64,000 nt of DNA from Rotaria sp. Silwood1 (lineage: Eukaryota; Rotifera; Eurotatoria; Philodinida; Philodinidae), in assembly GCA_905250075.1 (NCBI GenBank), contig CAJNOP010000294.1, forward strand, positions 165,439 through 229,438. Direction: 5' to 3'. Shown piece after piece: positions 48,958 to 61,508 of this stretch; within the stretch, counting starts at the first letter, position 1; each line of letters begins with the position of its first letter. Below the pieces are notes generated by a model, which did not search any database, was not told the DNA's origin, and saw nothing but the letters and a program-made list of their open reading frames with translations. The translations under genes were made by a program, and so were the position numbers.

Positions 48958-49683
48958 CAGTCGAGTCCGCTTATAAGAGCGCAGTCGGGGTTTCTAAAAG
49001 AGGCTCTTATATCCGGACCGCTCCTTTATCCGAACTATATGTAAAACAGTGCAAAAACTGTTTCTTGTCAACATTTATTAAGTAGTGCATAGACATACAT
49101 AAATTTACTTAAAGAAATCCGTGATTTTACTTTGAGTACGATTAATTAAAGCGTTCTTTTCGATCATGTCTTCGATATCATAATATGAATTATACTCTGT
49201 AAAATTCTCTTCCAAATACTTGCGAACCATCGAAAGATGCATCAGTGCATCTTTATGAGAGACACCTGGCATCGGTTCATCAACAATTCCGGCTTCTTCT
49301 TCGTCTTCTTCTTCTAAAATATATATTACCTTTGGGATGGATGAATATCTGACCCCTTTATTGAAGAAACAGCAAGTATATATACATAGGAGAGAGACAA
49401 TAGATGGACTAGAGAAAAAGTCGAGAAGCTTCGTCCGACTGTTTAGAAAATGAATAATAGACAGAAAAAGAAAATGGTTCTTCTAACTCAACAAAAACGT
49501 CAGTTAGGACAAGTGAGTAAGACGAAAAAGAGCATACATGCAACAGATGAATAGTAAAAGAAAAGAAGAAGAACATACAATATGGCTCTTTTATGCGGAC
49601 TCAAATCGCAAAAAAGCGCCAAAACAAAGCTCTTATAAGCGAACCGCTCCTTTATCCGGAGCTCTTATAAGTGGACTCGACTG
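48958..49683. mobile_element. Pogo/Tigger-type transposon, internally deleted
   Basis: Inverted ends CAGTCGAGTCCGCTTATAAG at left and its near-exact mirror at right (49660-49683), with TA at 48956-48957 and 49684-49685. Subterminal CTTATAAG and CTCCTTTATCCG words repeat at both ends. Only the last exon of the transposase remains (49313-49105, minus). Confidence 0.85.
49105..49313 (-). pseudogene. Pogo transposase C-terminal exon with PIP-like motif
   Basis: After an acceptor TATTTTAG the frame reads EEEDEEEAGIVDEPMPGVSH, KDALMHLSMVRKYLEENFTE and NALINRTQSKITDFFK, stop at 49105-49107. The acidic stretch, the leucine-rich helix and a final QxKITDFF are typical of pogo/Tigger proteins. QSKITDFF matches the PCNA-interacting PIP pattern (Qxx[ILM]xxFF). 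DNA-binding and DDE regions are deleted, so no active enzyme is possible. Confidence 0.8.
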
Positions 49684-49866
49684 TAGCTAACTCCTTGTCG
49701 TTGATTTCCATTTGTCTATTCGAACAGTTCCCAAAAAGCCACGCCATCTTTCTTAGAATCATGCATTGATTCAAATAAACACTCCAATCATATTTTCTCT
49801 TTGGAATTTATATATATATAATATATTTCGATCTGTAGCAACATTTTCCGAAATTTTCAAAAAAGA

Positions 49867-51837
49867 ATGGTACTCATACGAAAACGTCGTGGTGGTCGTC
49901 GACATAAAAAATTAAAAGCTATTGATCCATTTTATTCCGGTCCAAGAAAACTTCTCGTTGATAAGTTTGTATATATTTTTGTTTTCTTTTATGTAATAGT
50001 AATTTTCATTATTATACATTTGTTCTATAGAAAATTAGTTAGTGCAAATCAAGCACCAAAAAAAGGTGAAAAAATTGATAATAAAATTTCTCATCGTTTT
50101 CAACAATTTCTTGATAATAAACAACATGCTCAAGAATTACAAAAATCATCTAAGAAAAAAAATAAAAATAAATTTAAACAAAATACAAATGAAGATAATG
50201 AATATCCAGAACTTGAACAAAAACCAAATGAATCTGATCGACATTATTTACAAAGATTAGATCATGTAACATAAAATAAATAATTAATGAAAATAAAACA
50301 AAAAAAATTATTTAATTTTTTTTGTTTTAGGAAGTAAAATTTGCATTAGATCGTGCTCGTTATGAATCAAAATATGATGTTAAATTAGTGAATAGTGAAA
50401 AAGGTGATCATCAATTTGAAGTTAAAAAAGAAAAAAGTAAACGATCTGAAAAAAAAACTCAAGTAAGTTACGATAAAATTATGAATTATTTACTCTCTTT
50501 ATTTAATATATTTGATATTATTCGAAATCCATGAACGTAATTACATAGATGATAATGTCACATAGGTAGATTGCGTGGATTTTCCAGATGTCTGCTTCCA
50601 AGTTCAATGATCTTTTGTTTTGCTTATAGATAATATAAAATATTCTAGCAAAAATCCTAAAATGACTTGAGTTCTTATTGAGACTTAACGGAGGTATTGA
50701 ATATTCAAATGTGACCGTTTGTCAAAGATCTCTGTAGGATACTTCAAAAGCACGATAGTACCGAAAACCTGGCATCCTGTAGGTATTTTTTGCACATAGA
50801 CATATTAAAAATTCAATCGTTCCATGAAGTTTTAATAAGAACTGAAAGCTTTTTAGAGCTTTCTCTAGAACACTTTGTAGTATCTATAAACAAAAAAAAA
50901 CCATTGAAATCGCTAAGTAATCACATCTCTTATTATGAATTTATTTTAGAAACTCTACTTTTCTACGAACACGTATAATTAGTCTTATTCTTAATTTGCT
51001 TATAAGACTCTTGACAACAAAAATATAACCTAGCGTATGTTATCTGTTGCTAAGGATGGCTTCTCTCCATTGATTTCCTCTTCGCATTATCTGTTTGTTT
51101 CTCTTTCATATGAAAGCATTGAGAAGAAGAGATGAAACGAGAGAAGTCGCCCTTAGCAACAAATGGCATACCTTAGACGTTATTTTTACTGTCGAGAAGT
51201 TGATAAACTAATGTGAGGCATAGCTCATTGTTTTGATAGATTAAAAAAATGTATATAAATGAAAATATTTTTCGAAGACAAATCGTATCTCTAAGGATGT
51301 GGACGCCAATCTTATGGCTTACAATTTTTATTAATTATTTGAACTGACTAGATATATACTCTTGAATTATTTTGTCAAGATAAATATCAATGAGTTTTCT
51401 TAACCATTAGAAAAATAAAATCTTGATTTTTTTGAATTATGTAAAAAAGAATTTAAATAATCTGATGAAATTATTAAATATTTATTTTTTAGACGTTTAC
51501 AAACTAAAAAAGAAGAAAATAAATTAAAAAAAGAAGAAAAAAAAATCAAAGATGATGAATTTAAATTATTCCAAGGTAAATTTTATATTAGATATTATTG
51601 TATTATAATCTTTCTTTAATTAGATAAACCAAAATTTGGTGAAATAGTTCATGAACCACCAACATTAACATTACCAAAACGTTCGAAATTTGATAAATCC
51701 AAAGTAAAATTTTATTTAATCAATTGTTTATTTATTTATTTATTTATTTCTAGGCTGGTATGAAAGATTTATTATTAAAGGAAAAATTAAAAAATCAAAA
51801 TTCCTTTAATGAAACAAATCGAAAGAAAAACAACTAA
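49867..51837 (+). CDS. CCDC137: CCDC137-like nucleolar/chromosomal coiled-coil protein
   Basis: Basic coiled-coil protein related to CCDC137, a nuclear/nucleolar factor linked to chromosome periphery and ribosome biogenesis. Exons seen: 49867-49964, 50031-50265, 50331-50462, 51493-51575, 51624-51703, 51754-51837. Motifs: RRGGRRHKKLKAIDPFY at the start, KISHRFQQFLDNKQHAQEL, NESDRHYLQRLDHE, and FGEIVHEPPTLTLPKRS, which matches KFGEVVLQPPELTA in vertebrate CCDC137. The six exons add up to 712 bp. Exon 50331-50462 ends in phase 0 but 51493 needs two preceding bases, so one small exon of 3n+2 bases is probably missing between 50463 and 51492. The first intron (66 bp) is stop-free and in frame. The stop lies 6 bp from the convergent gene. 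Confidence 0.82.
50463..51492 (+). other. Long CCDC137 intron, probably hiding one small exon
   Basis: Donor CAA|GTAAGT and acceptor TTTTTTAG. A phase mismatch implies an unseen exon inside. Candidate positions could not be separated by eye. No transposon ends seen. Confidence 0.5.
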
Positions 51838-51843
51838 ATAGAT

Positions 51844-54070
51844 TTATCGTTGAATTTGTTGTTGATGATGAAATGTTTCATTTTTTGTTAACATATAAAT
51901 ATTTGGTTTATTACCAAGGATTCGATCTATATCTGTCATTATTGATGGAGTTAATTTTGAAACAATCTAAATGTATAAAACAGAAAAAAAAAGAAACGAT
52001 TGTTTAAAAATAAAATAAAAATATGTTTTGTTTTTACATGTAATGAATTTAGATTTTCATATAATTGTTCAACAGAGGATGCACCAAGTAATACACAATG
52101 AACATTTTCATTTTTTAAACACCATGCTAAATGAAAAGTTATTAGTTAAGAAAAATTTTTAAATTTATTTTTTACGAAGAAAATATTTATTCTTACCAAT
52201 AGCTAATTGAGCAAGTGTACAATCAAATTTTGATGCTAAAATAGCTAATTCTCTTAATTTATCTTGTTGTTTTCGACCTTCGTCATTTAAAACTTTGTCT
52301 TTCAACCATCCATAGCCCTACCATAGTGAATAAGAAATAAATCCAGTATTTCATATCATTTAATATTACTTTAAGTGCTGCTCTTGAATGTAATGGTACT
52401 CCATCATCATATTTTCCTGTTAATAATCCACATGCTAAGGGTGACCATGTCATGGTTCCAATACCTAAAAAAAATAATTGTACACATTTTTTTTAAACTT
52501 ACATATTTAGCAAACCTATTTTTTTAAAAACATCTGGTAAAAATACTTCAACTTTTTCACGTTGAAATAAATGATATTCTGTTTGTTCACATATTGGTGG
52601 AATTAAATTAAATTGTCGAGCAATTGAATAAGCTTCCTTTTATATAATAAAATAATATTTATTCAAATAAATAAAAAAAAAGCTAATATTATTTTGTTTT
52701 TGTTATCTTACCATAATTTCCATTGGTGACCATCTTGATGTACCCCAATAGAAACAAAGATTATTATTAATTACTTGTGTAAATGCTCGAACAATTTCTT
52801 AGAAAATAATCTTTTTTTTTTTTAAATATTAAATAATATTTATTTACCTTCCATTGGTACTGAACTATCAGGTTTATTAGCAAATACAATATCAACATAA
52901 TCAAGTTGTAAACGTTCAAGACTTGATTTTAAACCTTCAATAATATGTTTACGTGAAAGACCTTTTTCAGTTTCAGCTCTAGCAAAAAATGCAAGATTTT
53001 GTTTTTTTGTTTTGAATGACTAATTTTCAAATATTTACTTTCCACCCCAATATATCTTTGTTGATACAATATAAGTTGATCTTTTCCAATTTTTCTTTTT
53101 TAAAATTTTTCCAAGTGTTATTTCTGCTCTAATGATATTTAATAAAAAAAAAAACAAAAGAATGAAGAAAAATATTTATTTCATAATATTGAAATATCTT
53201 ACTTTCCAGCTGCATAAACTTCAGCAGTATCAAATAGATTTATTCCATTTTCATAAGCAATAGTAACTAATTCTTCTGCAATATCATCTGATATTTGTCC
53301 ACCAAATGTTACCCATGTGCCAAGGCCTAATTGAGAGACTCGTAAACCATTACGTCCCAAATTTCTAAATGAAATATAATTATTTAAAAAAGAAGTTTTG
53401 TTTTTTTTTCTATATGAATAAATAATAGTATGAGAACTCTAGAGTCCGTCCAGTTCGGATCTGAAAATTTTCATCAAGAATAGTTTGAATACAAAATATT
53501 TATTATTTGATTTCTATTTACTATTCATAATAAAAGCAACTGGAATATATCTGTCAGTAACTAGCACTGATTTATATATTGATCTTGTTGATGATATAAT
53601 AGTGACAAAATCATAGCGAATAGAATAAGATAAACAATAATGATAAATTCTTTATTATTATTATTATTATTATTATTGTTATGTTAATGACAAAATACAT
53701 CGAATGATAACATTGTTTTTCTGCTTGTAAATCAAGACATTCGTTCGAATAACAATGAAAAATAATAAGCTACAATAGACTCAACTTCTTTCTATCATTA
53801 TAAGAAAAATAATGATGATAAAACGATATCTTTGTTCAGTAATACATTAAGTTCGTTATATGATTTCAATAGAATTATCATTACATTTATTTATTTATTC
53901 TTTTAAATCAAAGATGTAATATAATTCATGTCAAATATGATTAGTTTTTTTCTTTATAATTCATAAAGTCTTTCATTAATTTTTATCATATTCTTGTAGT
54001 AATTATATGATAAAAAGAAATTTAAAACTTACTTGTAGGCCATTGGCATCGATTTTGTTACTCCTGACAT
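51844..54070 (-). CDS. KCNAB: Voltage-gated K+ channel beta subunit (aldo-keto reductase fold)
   Basis: Cytoplasmic beta subunit of Shaker-type K+ channels, an NADPH-binding aldo-keto reductase. Ten exons: 54070-54033, 53364-53203, 53128-53039, 52978-52848, 52797-52712, 52636-52516, 52464-52370, 52317-52197, 52126-52038, 51966-51844 (351 aa; every phase agrees). Motifs in order: [35 protein letters not shown] (catalytic Asp and Tyr), [20 protein letters not shown] (catalytic Lys), [10 protein letters not shown] (Asn in place of AKR His, as in Kv-beta), [35 protein letters not shown], ending [14 protein letters not shown]. It has a short N-terminus (about 13 residues before NLGR), so no inactivation ball peptide is evident. 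Intron 1 (668 bp) is the only long one. Confidence 0.95.
53653..53682. repeat. (ATT)n microsatellite in Kv-beta intron 1
   Basis: About nine ATT units in the long first intron of the Kv-beta gene, ending TTGTT. Confidence 0.85.
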
Positions 54071-54236
54071 TATTTTTATTCCGACAAATCAACATGATAA
54101 ACACAATAACGTGAAATTAAACTGACAGACATTGAATACTAGCGCTTAAAGTATGCGCAAAACAATGAATATTAACTGAAGAAACGACAAGTTGACTGTG
54201 GCAATACCAAAAGAAAACATGAATGTGCACGCTCGA

Positions 54237-54268
<32 letters not shown>

Positions 54269-57200
54269 GAACAAGAAAATGTGAGGGAACACTACTACTG
54301 CAATGCCTAACAAATAATTTATTCTTTTCTTTGACTTACTTGTCTTTCTCACTCTCTCTCTTTTTTTCCCTTTTGTATGTGAGCAAGAGAACGGTTTGTC
54401 GATGGCACGACAACATCGATAAAAAAAAACGAGTGATTGTCTTGGTAGAAACGTCTTTTCCTTAGCGAAATAGAATGTCTGCATGTGTACACAGGGCACT
54501 AAACTGATTATAAAAACCAAGCATATATAAGATTTTTCTATTGTTCGACTAATTTATGAATTGAATATCAATATAGAATAAAGAGAAATGCATTAGTAAA
54601 AAAAATACTAAAATATTATCATATCATTGATAATATTTATATGATTATACAGATCAAATGAAAATCAGTTTTTCGATGTTATTTCAGTTGTAAATTTAAT
54701 AACTTACTGTCATGAATGTTGTGTCAATCTTTTTTTGAAACTTTTTCACGTCCTACAATTCAATTTGAATCGATGAAAAAGTCACGTAGAATATATTGTC
54801 TTTATTTATCATAAGATTCAATGAAAAGCAAAAGGATAATTCATGTATATTAATTCAATCTATTGACATTTATTGGTTTATTGATAACAATAAACAAATC
54901 GTTTATTTTTTTTTTCTTTATTCTTTTTTATATTCATTAGACTTCTTTTAATAAATCTCTACATTTTTTAATCTTTTAGACAATTGTACAAAATGAAAAC
55001 TTTGAATAAGAGAAAAAGAAAAAGAAGTTTAATCAATTTTAATCAATAATCAATACAGTCAACAAATTATGATCCATGGTTAATATTCATTAAATTTGCT
55101 AATGTTGATTACTGTATATTGTTCAAGACATTTGCCAAATGAATTCTATTCTACATTTTTTTGTAGTAAATCGCAATAGCATAAATAATAGACTAAACAA
55201 TGGTCAAGAGTATTTTCAGAGATGATATATCCTATTACGAAGCACGCGAACAAATTATTCTTGAATGTAATCAAAAATATGATATTTATAAGTTTTATTA
55301 TGACAAAAGACTGAAATCTCGAATTCATATTTCGATCATGTAAATCAATATTTTATATATAGAAAAATCGTGAAAGAAATACTATTGATTATTGATTATT
55401 GATTTTGAATAAAGACATTTGAAAGATTTTATTATAATAGGTATTTTCGAGAACTATATTGATTGAAAACATTGTTAGACTGCAAAATATTGATAAAATG
55501 AAATGAAATTATCATTATTAAAAACTGATCGAATGAGATCCAATCCGCGTTTCTCTATTCCATGTGGAGTCAGATGACATATATCATGGTACTAGATATT
55601 ATTTTTCCATGCGATCATCAATCGAATAAACCTTTAAAATTTTATTTTCGTTTGAAACTTGAGTTCACGATAAACTTCACAGTTGAAATTTCTTTTTATT
55701 TTAAAGTCTACTTGAGTAATAATTCAGAATTGAAATTTCTTGTTTTTAAAACAACTGAATATGAAGTATTCTAATTTTGAATCTTTTATCAACAAATATT
55801 TATAATGCTCAAATTCAATTTTCTAAATAGAATGGTATTTGGTTTACGAAGATAGAGAGTTCGCTCTTGTTTTCTATATATTTTTGTAGAATAAACCTGT
55901 ATTATATTACAATTATTATGGATTGAGAAAAACAAGTAATCTGTTATGTATACATATTCGATTAACCAATAATTTGTAATAAGACATATTGCGTTTTGTT
56001 ATTAACTATACAGTCAATCATGAATATTGACAAAAGAAATACATACATGCACGAGCAAGGGATGCAGATGAAAAGAAATTTTCATAAACAAAAAAAAATT
56101 TACTCGTTGTCGACGAAAAGTTTTGGAAGTATTTGAGTATAATCTAAGATATGTCAATATTTATGACAGACTGCATAGTTAGTAAGGATACGCAAAATAT
56201 CGTTATCACCAATAGCTCTTTGGAATGATTATTGATTATAATCGAATATATATATATATAACAGATTAATCGTTTTTCTCAATCGATAATAATTGTAATA
56301 TAATAATATAATGCATAGGTCTATTCTACAAAAATCTGTAGAACACACAAGCGAACTCTAGAAATTTCAATTTTTCAAAACGAAAGTGAAATTATAATTA
56401 TTATTGAAATTTAATTTCAAGAATGAAATAAAATTGAATTCTGTAGTTTTAGAATTTTCGATTTTGTGTTCGCAAAGGAGACGATACGGTTGATAATTCA
56501 AAGTTTAGATTCCAATTACTATAAACTCAAACAACTCTCTATTCGACAGTATTCATATATTGAGATTTATAGGACCAATTCACAGGTATAGAAAACCGTG
56601 AAAAGACGCGTTTTGAAATATAAGCATCTATTTCTATCAAGACAATTGGTCAAAGATGGATCAGTTTGTTAAAAAAGAAATACGATTGATCACGATTTTC
56701 TTTCAAAAACTTTTTTCAAATATTTAACTTTATAAATTATGTTCTAGTTTTTCCTGTTACAGTCGGACATTTTATGAACAAGAAACTTGTATTTGCCTGT
56801 TTTAATTTGTTCTTCGTCTATCTTCTTTACGTTTATTTCTCCCCTAATTCCATGATGTTAGAGAATTCGATTAGTATACGGCTAGGCACTCTAACCTTAT
56901 GAACGATAATAAATCCCGACTCACTCTTTCCTCTCTCATGTATAAGTTAATGTTCTATGCGAAGCACACACAACTGGAGTGATAGCATCTATACCGAGAA
57001 TATTGATAACGCTACTATTCCAGTTCGATGGAGTACATTATTTCATATAGTTATTCATATCTATTTGAAATAAAGACTGAGTTTTGTAACAAGTTTATAG
57101 AATAAATAATGTTAAAAAAATGTATGATCAATCCATGGTAATTTAGTGAACAATGAAAACGACTGAAAACCACTAGCAGCGTGGTAGACTCATGTAGCAA

Positions 57201-57679
57201 GCCAATTGAATTCAAGAGAACGAAAGAAAACTCGTCTTATTCGCTTAAATTTGATCGGCCTTTCACATAAGTCCAGAGAGCCGTTAATGTTTCCAGTCCT
57301 CTTGTGTCGGTGACCTTTCTTGTCTTGTCTAGTGTCATGAGAAGATAAAAAAGAAATGAAGAAATATTTGTATGGATCATGGGAAAAGAAAAACTATAGG
57401 AAAAACAAGTTCATGTGTGTTATATTGAGGTCATTAGGTCATATTTATCAGTAGTCTCCTTGTCTTTTTTCTTGATTAGTTCTGATTTCAAATCATTTTT
57501 GACTGTCAACCTAGAAATATGATTAGACTATTATTTGAACGATAGAAATATTCTTCTGCTACTCATACCTACGCAGAAAGATAAAGAGTAAAACGATGTT
57601 TTTAAGCATCGAACGCAAAATTCGACTAAAAACAACGCTGCAATGTAGAAAACAATTCAAGAAACAAAGACAGATATGT
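54071..57679. other. Intergenic, about 3.6 kb, with a (TA)n tract
   Basis: A (TA)n microsatellite of about 28 bp lies at 54238-54265. The frames crossing it (54146-54520 minus, 54223-54465 plus) are low complexity. The Kv-beta promoter should lie near 54071-54200. The rest is AT-rich without a supported gene. Confidence 0.5.
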
Positions 57680-57831
57680 AGTGTCGGTGGAGTGTCGGTG
57701 TGTGGGTGTGGGTGGGTGTAGTGGCTGTGGGTGTGGGGTGTGGGTGTGGGTGGGTGTGGGTGGGTGTGGGTGTGGTATGTGGATGTAGGTGTGATATTGC
57801 TGAAGAGAAGACCCACACCCACTCACACCCT
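57680..57831. repeat. Interstitial TGTGGG telomere-like array with short inverted part
   Basis: 57680-57795 is made of TGTGGG/GGGTGTGGGTGGGTG units on the plus strand. After a 20-bp spacer, 57811-57831 has the opposite strand (ACCCACACCCACTCACACCC). TGTGGG is the telomere repeat known from bdelloids. Pro/His/Thr-rich frames here are artefacts of the repeat. Confidence 0.85.
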
Positions 57832-58369
57832 TTACATCTGCAGGTAGATTGATGGTATATGATCTAGTATCCTTTGTAAGGCAGTATAAAAAGAACATGT
57901 TTGTGGCCACCACTATAAAATTTCTCTAGCAACGACAACTCCATCAAATAGACGATTTGTAAAAGTTCTGAAAGTGTCCATCTAAGATAATTTTACTGTA
58001 ACAACATTTTTTCAATCATACATTTATTCCTTATCAATTTTGACGACAGATAAAGGCACTGTTGTACGTATTTGTAACGAAATGTATAATCTTCATCTAT
58101 CTGCTCCCCTCTATTTGACCGTGTGACCTCTATAGTATACTGCTATTCATTGTCCATCTCTTCTATATTAGCCTATGTTCTGTGTGTGAGCGGGAGGATT
58201 TGTTGTGTGAAAAAACCAAATAGAGCGACTATTACTACCTCACGGATATTTCTTCCTTCAAGTTCGTTACAGTATTGACGGTATCGGTCAAATAGAACAG
58301 ATGAATGTATGCATATAAATATTGACCCTCATATAAAAAGTTGATAAGAATAAATCAGCGAAAGTAAAG
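57832..58369. other. Upstream region of the F-box gene
   Basis: No gene. ATATAAATATTG at about 58314 could serve as a TATA-type element roughly 55 bp before the F-box start codon. Confidence 0.4.
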
Positions 58370-60079
58370 ATGGAATATTTAGACATTGGATTCAATGATT
58401 TACCTGATGAAATCCTTATGATTATTTTCCAAAAACTCGACAATCTTGATGTATTTTATTCTTTACAAGGTGTCAATCAGCGAATAAATAAAATTATTCA
58501 GGATCGAGTTTTTACAAATCGTTTGATTTTTGTTAAATGGTTATCAGATAGTTTTATCGATCTAATTTGTTGTGATATGATACTTGATCGATTTTGTTTA
58601 CAAATTTTACCAGAAATTCATCATAACATTAAATGGCTTGATCTTGAATCATCATCGATGAAACATGTTTTACGTACTGCTCATTATCCTAATTTACGTA
58701 GTCTCGGTCTCTATAATATTCATGAAGAGTCACTTCAATGTCTTTTTACTGGTAAGAAGTTTCAATTCCATTATATTTCAATCTAATTTTCACTGGTTTG
58801 TTTAGATGAAGCTCTTTCATCTGGTATGTTCAAAAACCAGATTACAACACTTTTAATTACAATTGATAATAATAAGGTGACGTTGAAGACCGTTGTAAAC
58901 ATATATGATTCTATTTTGACTGTTTTCACCAATCTAAATGATTTCATGTTATACGAATCATCGTATAAAAATCGTCTACGATTATTTTTTCATGACCCAC
59001 CTCCTCGTTCATTTTGTTCTTCAACTCTTCGGAAATTAAGTGTTAGATTACAATGTATCGATGATTGTCTTTATCTTCTCGATGGTCGATTTAATCAACT
59101 TCAGACACTCTACGTTGATTTGGTTAATCTCCATGGTTCACATAGGATTCAAAATAAAGTTAGTTTTATAAGAACAATCTTTATATTATCAATTAACAAA
59201 CTAAATTTTGTTTTTTAGAAAGATTTACCAAATCTAAAATGTTTTTCCTTGTCATGTAATGGCGAAAGTTATAATTATAATGAAACAATTCTTCCCCTTC
59301 TCGATCGAATGTTCAATCTCGAAGAATTGAGTTTGTATCTGGCGGTGAATGTTAATGGAACATTTATTGATGGAAATCATTTGAAGAGAAATATTATTGA
59401 TTATATGCCACGATTAAATCAATTTTCATTTTATCTTCGTTCAGTCATGCATATTCGGAATCAAGTGAATTTATCATCAACAGAAGATATTAAACGCACA
59501 TTTATTGACTTTTCAGATCATGAAATCATTTCTTATGTTGATTATTTTCGCGAGGCAGAACAAGGTCGATGTCATATTTATTCATATCCATCTTTTATGC
59601 CATATTATGGTGGTATTTCAAATAATTTCCCAGGAGGATTATTCAAATATGTTCGTGCAGTATCATTGTATGATGAACAGCCTTTTGATCATGAATTTTT
59701 TCTTCGAATTGTTCAATCATTTCCATTGATGGAAAAACTGGCTTTAACTAATAAGAAACCACAAAATTGGAAGCAATCTTATTCATCGAACAATAATAAT
59801 GAAAATTTATCTGTTATTGAATATTCTTGTCTTAATGAACTTGTTATTATCGATGTTCATGATGATTATATTGAAGAATTTCTGATTGATACTAAAACGT
59901 ATTTGCCAAAGAATGTCTTTCTTTCTATCAAGTATGCATCATTGAAACGTGTAACACATAATTTTGCAAGAGATGCTACACGAATTAATTGTGTGAAAAT
60001 AAATGAATTGGAATTATTTCCTGAAACACGATATTCGACTTCTTTACAAGAATATTTTCCTTATGCAAAAATATACTAG
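58370..60079 (+). CDS. F-box protein with leucine-rich C-terminal region
   Basis: Probable substrate adaptor of an SCF-type ubiquitin ligase: the F-box would bind Skp1 and the rest recruit a target. Exons 58370-58751, 58806-59158 and 59219-60079 (531 aa; phases 1 and 0; introns 54 and 60 bp). F-box at about residues 9-45: NDLPDEILMIIFQKLDNLDV then FYSLQGVNQRINKII. The remainder has irregular leucine-rich segments (PNLRSLGLYNI, LPNLKCFSLSCNGE, FNLEELSLYLAVNV, PLMEKLALTN), as in LRR-type F-box proteins. It has no frame breaks. Proteins of this layout form a large family in rotifers; the individual target is unknown. Confidence 0.85.
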
Positions 60080-60287
60080 TCAAACATATTTGAAAGAACA
60101 CGACAATAAAGTAAAAAAAATCTTTATAGAGATAAAAATAATTATGTGTGATAAGTAACAATATGTGAAATAACTTAGTTTTGTTTGAATAAATACGTAT
60201 GTGTATAATGTATTTGGTTAGAAGATAAGTTCTACAAGTTTTCTTTTGTTTAGCACTAAATTTATTTTACGAGTAAAATCTGTAACA

Positions 60288-61132
60288 TTAGTCAAGCATA
60301 CGATCGCCATTATTTTTGAGAATGTTCGTTCATTTTGCTGGAAATTGTTTGATCTCATGTTTTGTAGAAACTAGCTGGTTGTGATTCAAAAAACGGATAG
60401 TGAAGTTGAAATTGAGTTCATCGAAGTCTTCCTTGTGTTTCTCGCACATATTATTTAGAGGAAAGATCGAAACAATGATAATTCGATAGTGTAACGACCT
60501 GATGAGCATGGTGCAAAAACTTGTCATATGAACTGTTTAATTTTTTGCTGAATCAATCTTGCAACGTGTAGGTTTCCATTGTCATGAGAAACGATGATGA
60601 CTTTTCGATTAGACAAAACCAGTCGCTCTTAAATCAGAGCTTCATGCAAACGTTACAATTGTTGAGAATAGACATAGGCGGTATCGTCTGATTAGTATCT
60701 AAAACCTCAAAATGGATGACACCATGCATATTCTACCAGGTGCACAGCATTGTCTTGTTTAGATGAAATTCTACTTTTGCCTTCGATAATGGGTTTTCAT
60801 TATGTACAAACTCGTAGCTTTTACAGCGGACATCCACGTGACAGACTCCTTTCTCATCTCCAATGGCAATTTCTTCCAAACATGTTTCATGATTCTGTCA
60901 GGTCAACAGCGAAACATGAGTCGATACCCGCTAAGCGAACTTGCCTAAGAATAATTGGCATGGAAGCCAATTTCTGTACTTCTTTATTTTGCTATGAGAG
61001 CGTGAAGATGAGTATTTATTGTCATTTGGAAACAGTTGAGTTGTGTAGTCAAAGCACGTTTTGTTCGACGAAGATCGATAGAAAGCAAAGCTTTCAACAC
61101 TTCGCCATTAAAGTTCACAGATCGCTTTGAAC
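60288..61132 (-). pseudogene. Mariner transposase relic
   Basis: Minus-strand pieces in mariner order: DLRRTKRALTTQLNCFQMTI (helix-turn-helix), EIAIGDEKGVCHVDV (first catalytic Asp, as TGDEKW), KTMLCTW then MHGVIHFEVLDTNQTI, VIIVSHDNGNLHVARLIQQK (second Asp, HDNA block), HEIKQFPAK, and ILKNNGDRMLD with TAA at 60288-60290, the usual mariner C-terminus. Several frame changes and stops separate the pieces, so it is dead. No terminal repeats were identified. TGTGGG arrays start about 90 bp beyond its 5' side. Confidence 0.75.
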
Positions 61133-61219
61133 GGGGTTTATCCGTCAATGTGGTATCTCTGAAAGAGAATTTTGCAAGCTAACAACAACATGTGGAGCTG
61201 TCGACGAGCTATCGCCGTA

Positions 61220-61508
61220 TGCGGGTGTGGGTGGGTGTGTGGGTGTGGGTGGGTGTGAGTGTGGGTGGGTGTGGGCGTGTGGGTGTGGGTGTGAGGGTGC
61301 CGGTGTGGGCGTGAGTGTGGGTACAGGTGTTGGTATAGTCTTCCAACATCCATACCTAGATCTCACATGCACAGAGCCCACACCCACACAGCCTACATCC
61401 ACACAGTCCCCCACACCCACATTCTACCCACACCCACACACCCACACCTACACACCCACATCCACATCCTACCCACACCCACACCCATCCCACTCTTATT
61501 GTGTTTGT
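61220..61508. repeat. Head-to-head TGTGGG / CCCACA arrays
   Basis: 61220-61335 carries TGTGGG-type units on the plus strand; 61369-61500 carries CCCACA-type units, with about 35 bp of unique DNA between (TCTTCCAACATCCATACC). Both arrays have telomere-repeat composition with variant units. Frames on either strand here are artefacts. Confidence 0.85.

Noticed and set aside
57559-57913. Pro/His/Thr-rich minus-strand frames
   Set aside because: They are translations of the TGTGGG-type repeat array, not proteins.
60750-61130. 126-codon plus-strand frame
   Set aside because: Antisense to the mariner transposase relic.
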